Below are positions 1 to 10,932 of a DNA stretch of 64,000 nucleotides, one piece after another. Each line of letters begins with the position of its first letter. The stretch's first letter is position 1. The translations under genes were made by a program, and so were the position numbers. Below the pieces are notes generated by a model, which saw only the letters and a program-made list of their open reading frames with translations, ran no database searches and was not told the origin of the DNA. The DNA is from Macrotis lagotis (lineage: Eukaryota > Chordata > Mammalia > Peramelemorphia > Peramelidae), in contig NC_133663.1 in NCBI RefSeq assembly GCF_037893015.1, positions 216,820,080 to 216,884,079 of the forward strand, given 5' to 3'.

Positions 1-885
1 TACTCCCTATACCCCAGGAGCAGAGCTCAAACAACAAAGATAAGCCAAAAAAGGTACAAGAGCCTTTACTATGGAAAACTACATTACAGACAAAAAAATC
101 ACTCACAGGTGAAATATCAAAGCAGTCTATAAAATGGAATCAAATACAATTGCTCATTGAAGAGCTTAAAAAGAATTTAAAAACCAAACACAGGAGGAAG
201 AAGAAAAATGGAAAAAAAGAAATGAGAGTCATTCAGGAAGATTATGAAAAATTGACCAAAGAAATCAACTCCATTTAAAGTAAAAATAACCAATTGGAAA
301 AAGAAACAAAAGTTAATTGAAGGATATTACAATGGAAATCTGCACAAATCTATTAGAACAAGGTAACAATATAACCATAGAAAGAATCCACAGAACCCCT
401 GTGGCAGAAAGAGGCACCAGGATAAAAATTCCAAGGTTATAGCCAAATTCCACAATTCTCAGGAGAGAATATTACATGCAGCAAATATTAAAACAAATCA
501 ATTACAAAGGAAGCACAATCAGACTCACACAGGACCTATCAGCCTCAACATTAAAGAATAGGAAGAACTGGAAGAACATGCATATATCAGAGAGCAAAGG
601 ACCTGGAATTATAACCCAGAATGTACTACACCTCAAAATTCAGCATATATATTGTCAGGGAAAAGATGGATGTTCAATGAAATCGAGGACTTCCAGAATT
701 TCCTGATACAAAGATCACAACTAAACAGAGAATTAAATTGCCAAATACACTAATCAAGAATTTCATAAAAAAGGTAAATGAAATAAGGAAGGAAAAAACA
801 AACAAAACAATCAAATTGTATTCAATACTAAAAGGGAAGATGTAACTCTTCCAATTCTTTAGAAATTTACTTCTCTTAGGATAAT
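1..885 (+). mobile_element. L1 LINE, left part (ORF1 3' half), broken
   Basis: This is the upstream part of a plus-strand L1 that enters from outside the window. A frame at 476-706 carries the ORF1 C-terminal motif KGSTIRLTQDLSASTLKNRK, the IRLT-DLS-TL signature of the L1 ORF1p RNA-binding domain. Upstream frames (about 380-475) also look like ORF1 but contain stops. In the next frame after 670 the reading FNEIEDFQNFL continues the ORF1 end, so at least one frameshift is present. The element is interrupted at about 885-900 by the EIF2B4 pseudogene and resumes after its poly(A) in the reverse-transcriptase region of ORF2. The endonuclease part of ORF2 is therefore missing from the pair. It is non-functional. 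Confidence 0.8.
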
Positions 886-895
886 TAAAGGGTTG

Positions 896-2228
896 AATAT
901 GATGGAAGAGAATCGAGCTGAGTTTAGAGCCAAGCAGGAAACTGAGCGGGCCCTAAAACAGGGATGAAAGGGGGAGTCAGTGGGATCATCTGCTCAGTCC
1001 TGTCATAACACAGCTGGAGAAACCAGTGCATGTTCAAGTGGATGAGATCACAACTTTAAGAAGTTTTCTTAAGAAACCAGAGCAGCAACAGGTGCCTTCT
1101 CTACAGGATTATGGCTCTAAAGTCAGTCTCTTCTCTCAGCTGCACCCGTACAGTTGATGTATTCCACTAACCCAGTATATGTGCATCCCATCCTCTGTGA
1201 TCCACCTAGTTGTGGTGTGACTTGGCTTACAGTACTCCCAGGGCCTAATCAGTGGCTCCAGTGCCAGATGCATTGCCCTTCTTCCTGCCTTCCAGCAGGT
1301 AATTCAAGACTACACCATACCTCCCAGTGAAGAACTCTCTAGATATCTGGTTAATAAGCTCAAACCTTATATCAGCTTCTTGACTCAGTGTTGACTACTC
1401 TCAGCCAGCATATACAATGACATCAAGTTCCTTACAAAAGAGATTACAGCTGTGATTAACACCCAACCAGAAGAGGAGGCAAAGTCATAACTCTGAGCAG
1501 CCATGGACCTGTATATGCAAGAGAAGATTGTATTGGCAGTTCAGGCAATCTCCCACTCAGCCTCTGAGAAGATCAGTGATGGAGATGTGATCCTGGTTTA
1601 TGATTGTTCATCCCTAGTATACTTTATTCTTCAGGAAGCTTGGGCTAGTGGTCGATGGTTTGGAGTGGTAGTGAAGGACAGCTGACCTTGGCTCGAGGGA
1701 TGGAGTACTCTGCATTGTCTGGTCTGTGCTGGGGTCCCTAACTCCTATCTGATGATTCCTGCAGCTTCTTATGTGCTCCCCAAGGTATCTAAGGTGCTAT
1801 TAGGGGCTTATGCACTGCTTGCCAATAGTGCTGTGTTGTCTCAGATGGGGACAGGACAGCTAGCGTTGGTGGCTCATGCCTATAATGTACCTGTTTTGGT
1901 CTGTTATGAGACCTACAAGTTCTGCAAGCATGTGAAAACTGATGCTTTTGTCTCAAATGAGCTAGATGATCCTGATGACCTGCTGTGTGATGGAGAAGAC
2001 CATGTGACATTGAATAATTGGCAGAAACCACAATATCTGAGATTGCTGAATCTGGTGTATAATATGACACCTCCAGAATTGCTGGATCTAATGATCACTG
2101 AGTTAGGAATGATTCCTTGCAGTTCTGTGCCTGTTGTCTTATGAGTAAAGACTGGTGACTAGTAAGATGTGTAATGTCAGGACTTAATAAATGATATCCT
2201 CCCCTCCCCTAAAAAAAAAAAAAAAAAA
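896..2228 (+). pseudogene. EIF2B4: EIF2B4 (eIF2B delta subunit) processed pseudogene
   Basis: The parent gene encodes the delta regulatory subunit of eIF2B, the guanine-nucleotide exchange factor for eIF2 in translation initiation. Translation in shifting frames follows the C-terminal half of the protein: ALKQ near 950, QVIQDYT and LVNKLKPY near 1300-1370, then a frame at 1503-1685 ([25 protein letters not shown]). The best-preserved frame is 1752-2144 ([45 protein letters not shown]), ending with the normal-looking stop after SSVPVVL. Stops and frameshifts break the rest (for example near 1390, 1489 and 1683). After the stop come a short 3' UTR, AATAAA at 2186-2191 and an A tract at 2211-2228. 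Coding stretches are continuous with no introns, so it was copied from mRNA. The 5' end is truncated and its exact start is uncertain. It landed inside an L1. Confidence 0.93.
2186..2191 (+). promoter_or_regulatory. Polyadenylation signal of the EIF2B4 retrocopy
   Basis: An AATAAA hexamer lies about 20 bases before the A18 tract at 2211-2228, the spacing expected for the genomic copy of an mRNA 3' end. It marks the end of the retrocopied transcript. Confidence 0.8.
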
Positions 2229-4575
2229 GAAAAACAAAAGGTCACCAGGTCCAGATAGATTTACAAGTGAATTCTACCAAACATTTAAGGAAAAATTAAT
2301 TCCTATTCTACTTAAACTATTTTTAAAAATAGGAGGAAAAAGAAGTTCTGACAAATTCCTTTTATGACCCCATGGTGCTGATACATAAACTTGGAAGAAC
2401 CAAAACAGACAAAGAAAATAAAGATCAATCTCCCCTAATGAATATTGATGAAAACATCTTAAATAAAACTATAGAAATGAGACAATTGGAAGTTATTACT
2501 AGGATAATACACCATGATCAAGTAGGATTCATATCAGGTAGGTAGGGTTGGTTCAATATTAGAAAAACATTCAACATAATTGAACATAAAAATAACAAAA
2601 CCAACAAAAATCATATGGTTATCTCAATGTATGTTGAAAAACCCTTTGATAAACTATAACATTCTTTCTTTAAAATAATAAATAGAATCTATCTAAAAAC
2701 ATCTACAAATAATACGTGTAATGTAAATAAACTCAGAAGATTTCCAATAAAATCGGGGGGGACAAGATTGCCCATTATCACCATTGTTATTCAATAAAGT
2801 ATTAGAAAAGCTAGTTTTAGTAGTAAAAGAAGAAAAAGAAATTGATGGAATCAGAATTGGTAATGAATAAGTAAAATTTTCACTCTTTGCAGATGATATG
2901 TTATACCTAGAGAACCTGAGAAAAATCAACTAAATCCCTTGATAAAACAAATTCAGCAACCGAACAGGATATAAAATAAACCTTCATAAATTGTCAGAAA
3001 AACAAAGCCCAAAAGCAAGAGATAGAAAGAGAAATTTCATTTAAAGTATCTATAGACAACATCAAATACTTGGGAATCTACCTCCCAAGAAAAACCCAGA
3101 AATTGTATGAATGAAATTATAAAGCCCTTCTCACTCAAATAAAGCCATATCTAAATAACTGGAAAAACATCAAATGCTCATTGTTAGGTCAAATTAATAT
3201 GATAAAAATGACACTTGTACCCAAAATATATTACTTGTTCAGTGCCATTCTAATCAAACTACCAAATAACTTTTTTTTTTACTGAGCTTTCAAACACTGT
3301 AATAAAATTTACTGGAGCAAAAATGGTCAAGAATAGTTAAGGAACTGATAAAAAAACTGTAAAGTATGGTGACCTAGCTCCACCAGATCTAAAATTGTAT
3401 TATAAAGTGGTAGTCATCAAAACTGTTTGGTAATGGTTAAGAAATAGAGTAATGGATTAGTGGATGAAGATAGGTTCAAAAGAAACCACAGTAAATAACT
3501 AGGGCAATTATGGTTTGGCAAACCCAAAGACATTTATTTGACAAAAAAAAATGGGAAAACTGGAGAACAGCATGGCAAAACTTAAGCATAGACCCACATC
3601 TCACACACTATACAAAAATAAGATCAAAATGAGGACATGATTTAGACATAAAGGTTTACATCATAGATAAATTAATAGATGAGGTAGTACTCTATCTATC
3701 AGATCTATGGAAAGGGGGACAAATTTATGACCGAACAAAAAATAGAGTACATTATAACCCGCAAAATGAATTATTTTGAATTGAATTAAAAAGTTTTTGT
3801 ACTAACAAAATCAATGATGTCAAAATTAGAAGGAAAGGAGAAAGCTGGGGAACAATCTTCACAAGCAGGAGTTCTGATAAAGGTCTCACTTCTATAATAT
3901 ATAGAGCATTGCATCAAATTTATAAAGTTACAAGTCATTCCCCAATTGGTAAATGGCCAATGGCTATGTATAAATAGACACTTTTCAAATGAGGAAATTA
4001 AAGCTATATATAATCATGTGAAAAAAAAGTGTTCCAAATCATTATTTATTAGAGAAATCAAATTAAAACAACTCTGAAGTATCAGCTCATACCTATTATA
4101 TTGGCTAAGAAGAGAAAAAATAGAAAATGATCAATGTTGAAGAGGTTGTAGGAAGATTGGGACATTAATGCATTGATGGTGAAGTTGTGAAATAATTCAA
4201 CCATTCAGGAGAACAACATAGAATTAAGTCAAAAGATCAATAAAACTGTTCATTGCCTTTGACCCAGAAATTCCAATTCTAGGTCAATGTCCAGAAGAAA
4301 TAATAAAAATATGATAAAAGTTCCACATATTCCAAAATATTCATAGTAGCTATTTTTGTAGTGGCAAAGAATTAGAAATTGAGAGAATGCCCATCAGTTG
4401 GGGAATGGCTAAACAAATTATGGTACAGGAATACTATGGAATATTATTGTTCTATAAGAAATAATAACTGGTTCCAATTTAGAGAAGCATGGAATGAGTT
4501 AACAGGATGTGGGAAAAGAGAGCAGAACCAAGAGAACATTGTGAGATGATTAACCTTGATGGAAGCAGCTCCTCT
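2229..4575 (+). mobile_element. L1 LINE, right part (ORF2 RT to C-terminus), broken
   Basis: The L1 resumes directly after the pseudogene poly(A) at the ORF2 motif SPGPDxFTxEFYQTFK (about 2243-2290, read with one change), the start of the L1 reverse-transcriptase domain. Further on, a frame near 2881-2915 reads FADDMLYLEN, containing the F-A-D-D catalytic box of L1 RT. The ORF2 C-terminal motif about 'HPSVGEWLNKLWY-NTMEYY' is at 4390-4450. Many stops and indels interrupt it. The typical L1 3' tail and poly(A) are not clear; similarity fades at about 4570. Together with positions 1-885 this was one L1 before the EIF2B4 retrocopy landed. Confidence 0.85.
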
Positions 4576-5530
4576 CAGCAGTTCATCCCTCTTGCAATAG
4601 TGTGTGGTGGAAGAACCTCATCCACTGGTACAGGAAGAAACTTTTTAACTCTTCATGTGGGCTTCATTATAATATTAGTGCTTCTATGATCTCTTTTTCT
4701 GTGAAGAAAATATTTGGGAGTTTTATGTTTCTTGCTAGTAATTAAGACATTCAATGTTAATATAATGATTTTTCAAATCAGTTGTCAGTATCTGATTTAG
4801 TTTAGTTGACAGAAAATGTTGAATTGCTGGTGGTGAATATGGCACCAGAGAGGGTCTCTTCTAGACTCATTTTAAAGTGACATAAGAACAGCAGAGATCC
4901 TTTGAATAACAGAGGTGCAAACCGTGTATATACAATTTTATTTTTCAAAACAGAATGGACCATTGACATGGCTGCTGAATTTTTGACTTCCTTCTCACAG
5001 TTGATAGAAATGGATCTTGTAGGAACTATTCAAAGTTGAAATGTGAAAGGGCTCATGCAATTTCTCTAAAGAGATAATTTAAATAGTGTAGTAATTCAAT
5101 CAGACATTTCTTTTTATCAATAGAATTTAGGTTTCAGCAGATTTAAAAGAATTTGAAAATCTAATTGTTTTGAGTCAGATTCAAAAAAGAGACAAGTGGT
5201 TTCCAATCTTGGTCAAATAATTGCCCTTCTGGTTTTATTTATTATACTACTTTCTGGTAGTTTTTTAAGGGCTGGAAACTACACTGTTCTACCTTTTTCA
5301 GATTGGTTATATAATTTGAATATTCATTGGCATGTCTTTTATTTATCAAACTGAATACAAATTCATGAATTTTACAAAATTAATTCTTTCTAAAAGCAAT
5401 AGAAAGAAGCTGTAGTCAGTTTTCAACTGAATATAAGGGAGGAGGTGAAATTGTTATCATTGGATTTATATCCAAATGAAATGAGTTGACTCAGAAGAGA
5501 TCAAATTAACTATTACTAGAAGTCTCCATA
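4576..5530. other. Stretch without recognised gene
   Basis: AT-rich sequence with a 60-codon open frame (4507-4689) that begins inside the L1 and has no recognisable features. I see no gene, RNA or repeat family that I can name. Confidence 0.5.
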
Positions 5531-5786
5531 GGGGCAGCTAGGTGGTTCAGATTTGAGAGTTAATGGATTTGTGTTAGGAAGACTCTTCCTGATTTCAAAT
5601 CTGATCTCAGATACTAGTCATGGACCCCATGCAAGTCACTTATCCCTGTTTATCAGAATTTTCCTCATCGGTAGAATGAGCTAGAGAAAGAAATGGCAAA
5701 GCACTTGATTATCTTTGCCAAAAATACCACAAATGGATGGTGAAGAGTTAGATATGACTGAAAAGGACTGAACAGCAACAAAAAGG
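5531..5786 (+). mobile_element. MAR1-type SINE
   Basis: It begins GGGGCAGCTAGGTGGTTCAG (tRNA-derived head) and carries the B-box-like TTTCAAATCTGATCTCAG, a CAAGTCACTTATCC block, then the MAR1-specific 3' body: GAGAAAGAAATGGCAAAGCA, CTTTGCCAAAAATACCACAA and a terminal GGACTGAACAGCAACAAAAA. This longer body separates it from the WSINE1-type copies elsewhere in the window. It is quite diverged, so probably old. Confidence 0.8.
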
Positions 5787-5859
5787 TTAACATATAAGTG
5801 CCTGGATAATCATGAAGGGATGTTATAGCAAAAGGGGAATGTCAGTTCATATCATGGTA

Positions 5860-6190
5860 GTAATAGAATCAATTTCATTCAATTCTACAAATATTTGTGA
5901 CAGACTATACTAAGTACTGAATCCATAAAGGGAAAAATAAAAAGTATTTCAGTTGTCAGGAGTTTACATTAAACTGGAGCAAAACAACATGTACTTATAA
6001 AAGTAAATATATTCAAAACACGTACATATGAAAAATTTTAAAACAAGGATAGTACTGCTAACTTTGAAGAAATTGAAAATGATATTTTAAAGAATGTAGT
6101 ATTTGAAATTGACCTGGAAGGGAGCTGGTGATTTCAAAAAAAAGAGGAGACCAAGGAGAACAATCTGAGAAATATGATATCTAATATGGG
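5860..6190 (+). repeat. Old dispersed repeat (shared with 36.8 and 37.7 kb)
   Basis: It contains a decayed version of the CAAATATTT...ACTATACTAAGTACTGA / GGAGTTTACATTAAACTGGA pattern that recurs at 34,015, 36,812 and 37,653. I recognise the pattern as a common mammalian or marsupial dispersed repeat but cannot give its name with confidence. Confidence 0.4.
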
Positions 6191-6483
6191 GGATTGAAAT
6201 TAGATCAGTTAAACTTGAGAATAGATTGTGTAAGATGGAGTATGATGATGTCAATCAGTTAATATCTAGTAAGCACAGACACTGTGCTTGATCAGAGGTC
6301 CTTTCTCCTACTGAGATGATATGATTCTACAAATATTTCAGGTAAATAAAATGCTTAAAATTTTAATATTCTTCTCTCATGCTTCTCTATTACAGATTCT
6401 GAATGATATTGCCAGTGAATCAAGTTCTTGAAATTTCTACCAAATTTGAGAGTTTTCTAGGATAGACCCCATAACCTATTGTA

Positions 6484-6716
6484 GCTATTTGCTGAACCTA
6501 TCATCATATATCTGATTCCTTGTGACCATAAATGGGGCTTTCTTGGTAATAATACTAAAGTGAATTTTCATTTCCTTCTTGATGCAATTTTAGAGATGAG
6601 GAAATTGAAATAAATAGGGGCATGTGACTTGCACAGGGTTGTCTACCTACTAAGTATCTAAGGGCAGATTTGAATCTAGTGACCCTATCTAATGAGTCAC
6701 TTAGCTGCTTTACCTA
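6484..6716 (-). mobile_element. MAR1-type SINE, antisense
   Basis: On the plus strand the reverse MAR1 pattern is visible: GATTCCTTGTGACCATAAATGGGG, TTTTCTTGGTAATAATACTAAAGTG-like body, TTTAGAGATGAGGAAATTGA, GTGACTTGCACAGGGTTG, and the tRNA-like head TTTGAATCTAGTGACCC. It is well diverged. Confidence 0.7.
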
Positions 6717-8117
6717 GTTAATTGTGAGGTGGTTTTTGGTCAGTTTCTTGGTCATCTGATTTTAATTTTTTTTTAAAATCATTAAAAAAACGGAAAAAAG
6801 TCTCTATACAGATGTATACAGATATATACGTTTAAAGTACAAGTTTTTGGAGATACAATGATACCAGGATCATAGAAAAGTAAGCTATTTTAAAAACTGC
6901 TTAATCTAACCTCCTAATTTTTCAGTTGAAGAACATGAATATAAGAGAAGATAAGTGATTAACCCAAAATTACTCAGGTTGTACAATTGTACAAAAGTAC
7001 AATTAATTGTACTTTTCACATCACTCTTCTAAAGTTACACCTATCTTGTTAACTAGTTTAGGGGAATATTAATGGCTTCAGCATATAAATATATTCAGAA
7101 TTCTGGATTCTGTTCCATTTTGTGGAAAAACTTTGATAGACTGGACAACATGAGTTCCTCAAGAAAACAAAAGAATTTTCCTGATTTTCCTCCCCTTGCT
7201 TTTTTGATGAGGGTGATTGCTGTTGCTGTTGCTACCACTACTGCTTCTGTTGTTTTGTCCATTTTTCTTGAAGAAGACAAGGATATCAGGGATGTATTTC
7301 TATGGCATGTAAGTGATTTGTATTTCAGTACAGGAAGTATATATTAAGTTAGCAATCTCACTTTTTTCTCATATGTCTTCTGGGTCTAGTGACCAGATAT
7401 GGATCAGCTCAACTAGAAATAATCCTGGATGCAGTAGGAGACCTTGACACTTTTGAACTAAGATTTTTTAACTTGCTAAATTACAACCAAAGACATAGAA
7501 ACCTATATTCTTTCTCATGAGTTGTATGAGAAAACAAAAAGAAAAGAAATATTCATAGAATTGGATTAAATAGAAAAAAAAACTTAAGAGTAGGAAACTG
7601 GGTAAAGGTGAGATTAGATGAAGTAAAGTAGCCAAAAAAAAAGAAAAAAGAAAAGATAAGATTTGAATTTTTGGGATTTTTAGTTTTATTCTGATATTCT
7701 CATCACTAAAATGTCCTTTGCAATATTGTGTACAGCATGGAAAGAAAAATAGAGCAAGATAGTATAACAGTTGGTTTCAGACAAGGATTTTTCCAGGATT
7801 TCTAGATAAATGTAATTGAAGCAAGTAAACTTAGAATAGTCTCACAAAGGAATATAGACATAATACCATAGTAGTGTATGACAAAATGTAAGGGGGATTG
7901 GAAAATTAGATAAAGGAACAATGAAATCAGCTAAAGAACTAATAGTTTGCATGTGATGATAGGGAGAGACTTAGGTAAAGTATGAGGGAAGACACATAAT
8001 TTCAACGGATCATTGAGATAGAAAGTCTACAGGTGATAATATTGGGGAGGTAAAAAAAGATATGCTACATAAATAGAATTCCACATCCACCTTCCCCCAA
8101 AAGAAAAATGGAAATGA
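6717..8117. other. Mostly unassigned AT-rich stretch
   Basis: The short segment at about 6865-6995 (TCATAGAAAAGTAAGC..., CTCCTAATTTTTCAG, GATTAACCCAAAATTACTCAGG) looks like a worn MIR/L3-class fragment. A 91-codon plus frame and a 61-codon minus frame overlap at 7072-7347; neither shows recognisable domains. No gene is supported. Confidence 0.4.
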
Positions 8118-8282
8118 TCTTGCTGTTGTTCCATTGTAAGCAACTTTGTGATTCTGTGGACACCAATACTGTCTGTGGAGTTTTCTTGACAAAGATGCTG
8201 GAGCAGTTTATCATTTCCTTCTTCATTGGATTAGGGCAAATAGAGGTTAAATTACTTGTGCAGGGTCAGATAGGTAGTAAGT
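8118..8282 (-). mobile_element. MAR1-type SINE, left half, split by the ERV
   Basis: The antisense MAR1 body reads TGTTGTTCCATTGTAAGCAAC, GTTTTCTTGACAAAGATGCTGG, GGGTCAGATAGGTAGTAAGT. It stops exactly where the retroviral LTR begins and continues after the other LTR at 12,450 with GTGACTGG...TTTGAACTCAG. The two halves together make one SINE, so the provirus inserted into it. Confidence 0.82.
8277..8282. repeat. Left target-site duplication of the ERV
   Basis: GTAAGT here matches ATAAGT at 12,450-12,455 with one mismatch. It directly abuts the LTR, and both copies lie in the split MAR1. Six bases is a normal duplication size for this class of retrovirus. Confidence 0.7.
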
Positions 8283-8700
8283 TATCACTCTCAATAGCTC
8301 TTGTGTGGGTCTGATATTTAATATTGAGAGCCAGGGTGAAAAGAAATGTCCCACGAACACCTAGATTCCAAGAAAGCATCAAAACCTAAGGTTGTGAAAC
8401 AATCTCTCTTAACTTTATTCTTGAATACTCAGACTTTTATAACAAAAACTATCTCAGACATGACAGGTCAGACAAAACTCCACTGCATAGCTTCTTGGGT
8501 TAAATTTACAATATCCTTCAGAGTCTGTAAACTTGCTTATCAGAAGACTTCCCAAACATCTCTGGTGCCACAGATGTTTTAGGTCAGGGTTTACTGGTGA
8601 GTTAACAAATCCATTTAATGAGCAAGAATACATACATGTTGCTGTTGACAAAGCTCATTAAAGACATGCGTATATCACTCTTAGGGGTTGTTCCTCAACA
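8283..8700 (-). repeat. ERV 3' LTR
   Basis: It is a direct copy of 12,054-12,449. On the minus strand it starts TGTTGAGGAACAACC. It holds a TATAAAA box (plus 8435-8441) and downstream an AATAAA polyadenylation signal (plus 8414-8419), a compact promoter-to-poly(A) arrangement. It is bordered upstream by a purine tract (plus 8701-8711). The 3' boundary is set from the target-site duplication and is good to a few bases; a canonical terminal CA is not visible there. Confidence 0.83.
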
Positions 8701-8712
8701 GCTCCCCCTTCT
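8701..8712 (-). promoter_or_regulatory. ERV polypurine tract
   Basis: The minus strand reads GAGAAGGGGGAGC immediately before the LTR start TGTTGAGG. This is the expected position and composition of the primer for plus-strand DNA synthesis in a retrovirus. It confirms that this is the 3' LTR and that the provirus runs on the minus strand. Confidence 0.75.
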
Positions 8713-8800
8713 CAGATATGCTGAAGCTTTAGGAGGTGTATTTGGGTGCCCAAGTTTTATCCTAGAGAAAAAGACTTTGGAGACAAATGGAAATAAAATA

Positions 8801-10020
8801 TCATACCAATAACAATGTAAAAATAACAGGCAGCATACTTATTAATAAGTCCATAAAATGGAAAGGATGAAACCCATTAACATAATTAAACAAAGTATCA
8901 ATATCTGAGTCCATTTTCATTCTAGTTCCCAATGCAATACAATTAACAATTTTATGCAACTGATTCATGTCCAAAGTTACAGAATCATTATACCATATTC
9001 CATTCAAATAATTCTTATATAATCCCAAGGATTAAGTGAAATATTATATTTTAAGGGAGTAACAAATAGCAGAAAATCTATAATCACATTGCAATTGTAG
9101 ACTTGTCTCTATGGCATCCACATGATTCCCTATGTTCATTACAGAGGTTTGTAAAGCATTAATCAAATGATAAAGATCTTCATTAATTCTCTCCTGAACT
9201 TTTAACGCCCCAGTAACATTTTCTGATAATTCTTGAATATATTTTGCTTTTATTTTTTCTCTTATTAATCACTTGTATGGATATAGTTGTAGAAGTGGCA
9301 GCTGCAGTAGCTATTATAATTCCTAATAATTCAAACACAATGCAGCTAACACATCTCTTTTGGCTAATTCTCTTTAATACCTTTTATAAGAACTCATCAG
9401 CAGGAGACATATACCAGACTTCTAACTTACTGGGTACAATAACAAATTTTGATTGTCTTATCATGAAAACAATATCATTGTCCATCACTTCTTTACTTTC
9501 ACAAGCTCAAATAGCACAATTGTAACAGTAAACATTACACCTCTCTTTTACTCTAGCAATACTGACATTTTTGAAAGTTCCTATGATGAAAGCAATATCT
9601 GGGTATATAATTAGTTTAATATAGCCTGCAATATCCTCTACCAGGAAAATTCCACAATTGTAGTAAAATAGAATGATCATAAATTCTTCTATTTGGGGCA
9701 TGACAGGCAACCCAAAGTGGATAATGTTCATGTTTAAAAGTCTAAGCATATAAATTTAAACAAGGAGGTTCTGTAGAAAATATTTTTCTACCTTCAGTAC
9801 GTAATACAAATGGAATTCCTGATATTTCTAAGTTCCTAAATAGTCCCATTCTATAAATATTAGGATGAGCTGAATGATTAGTTTTACTTAATTTAATACA
9901 TGGTTCAACAGTACATGTTTTGCAAAAACATATAGTTTTCTTATGATTTAAACAAGAAAAACTATGCCTAACTTCTCTTCTCAGCATCTCTTCCTTAATA
10001 TAACTATTAAGAACTTTATT
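8801..10020 (-). pseudogene. env: ERV env remnant (SU and TM), betaretrovirus-like
   Basis: Open pieces at 9742-9987 (81 codons), 9507-9749 (80) and 8801-9028 (75) on the minus strand, with stops between, together follow a retroviral envelope. The upstream pieces are cysteine-rich (CFCKTCTVEPC; CNVYCYNCAI), like the C-terminal surface subunit. Around 9245-9330 the minus strand encodes an alanine, isoleucine and threonine-rich hydrophobic run, as in a fusion peptide. It is followed at about 9085-9150 by a heptad-like stretch ending LQLQCDYRFSAIC, resembling the region around the transmembrane-subunit cysteines. The last piece includes DMNQLHKIV and ends in a hydrophobic segment (SMLPVIFTLLLV) that may be the membrane anchor. 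Multiple stops make it non-functional. Reading is by family resemblance only. Confidence 0.7.
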
Positions 10021-10027
10021 ATATCCT

Positions 10028-10932
10028 ATTCATATGGAGAAATAAAAAGTCAGGAATCTCCAGCAATTTAATGAAAAAAGTGCAAAAGAAGGTGACTTAG
10101 CCCTACCAGATCCAAACGTATATTATAAAGCATCAGTCATCAAAACTGTCTGGTATTGGCTAAGAAATACAGTGATAGGGGCGGCTAGGTGGTGCTGTAG
10201 ATAAAAGCACCAGCCCTGGAGTCAGGAGTACCTGGGTTCAAATCCGGTCTCAGGGTCTCAGACACTTAATAAGTACCTAGCTGTGTGGCCTTGGGCAAGC
10301 CACTTAACCCCATTTGCCTTGCAAAAAAAAACCTAAAAAAGAAATACAGTGATGGATCAATGGAATAGACTAGATGCAATAGCAGGAATTGATTATAGTA
10401 ATCAGCTGTTTAATAAATAAAAAGAGTCAAGCTATTAGGATAAAAACTTTCTCTTTGATAAAAATTGCTGGGAATATTGGAACTTACTATGGAAGAAACT
10501 TTGATTAGACCAACAACTCACACCCTATTCCAAAATAAGGTCAAAATGGATACAGGAACTAGACATAAAAAAATTATTATAAGCAACTAGGAGATCAAGG
10601 AATATTTTACCTGTCAGATCTATGGAAAAGGAATCAGTTTATGACCAAGGAAGAGATGGAGATCACCATTAAAAGCAAACAAGATAATTTTGATTACACT
10701 AAATTAAAAAAAGCTTTTGCAATGACAAGATCACTGTAACTAAGATTAAAAGAAATGTAGTAAATTGGGAAACAATTTTTACAACTAGTATTTCTGACAA
10801 AGGACTCATTTCAAAAATATACAGAGAACTAAGTCAAATTTTTAAAAAGACAAGCCATTCCCCAATTGATAAATGGTCAAATGATATGCAAAGGTAATTT
10901 ATAGATGAGGAAATCAAAACAATCCATAAAAA
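10028..10932 (+). mobile_element. L1 internal fragment replacing ERV pol
   Basis: Plus-strand L1 ORF2 sequence runs from TATGGAGAAATAAAAAGTCAGG through GGTGACTTAGCCCTACCAG, TATTATAAAGCATCAGTCAT, ACAAAGGACTCATTTCAAAA and GATGAGGAAATCAAAAC. It has no ORF2 start, no 3' end and no poly(A) at either side. It lies in opposite orientation to the provirus, between env (ending about 10,020) and capsid (from about 10,933). A WSINE1-type SINE at 10,177-10,339 splits it. The lack of an L1 3' end means a simple L1 insertion does not explain it. Confidence 0.85.
10177..10339 (+). mobile_element. WSINE1-type SINE in L1 in ERV
   Basis: It starts GGGGCGGCTAGGTGGTGC, has the tRNA B-box-like GGGTTCAAATCCGGTCTC, then AGCTGTGTGGCCTTGGGCAAG and CCACTTAACCCCATTTGCC, ending in an A-rich tail. 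Perfect 14-base target duplications AGAAATACAGTGAT flank it (10,163-10,176 and 10,340-10,353). It is one of the better preserved copies. Confidence 0.93.

Noticed and set aside
1752-2144. A 130-codon open frame with clear eIF2B delta similarity, as a working gene
   Set aside because: It is only the C-terminal third; upstream coding has stops and frameshifts, introns are absent and a poly(A) follows, so it is a processed pseudogene.
8283-8700. LTR pair as a segmental duplication of unrelated DNA
   Set aside because: The copies have LTR features (TG start, TATAAAA, AATAAA), a polypurine tract beside one and gag and env between them, with a target duplication outside.
10177-10339. tRNA gene suggested by GGTTCAAATCC and an A-box-like head
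   Set aside because: The head belongs to a repeated tRNA-derived SINE with A-rich tail and target duplications; it cannot fold as a full tRNA.
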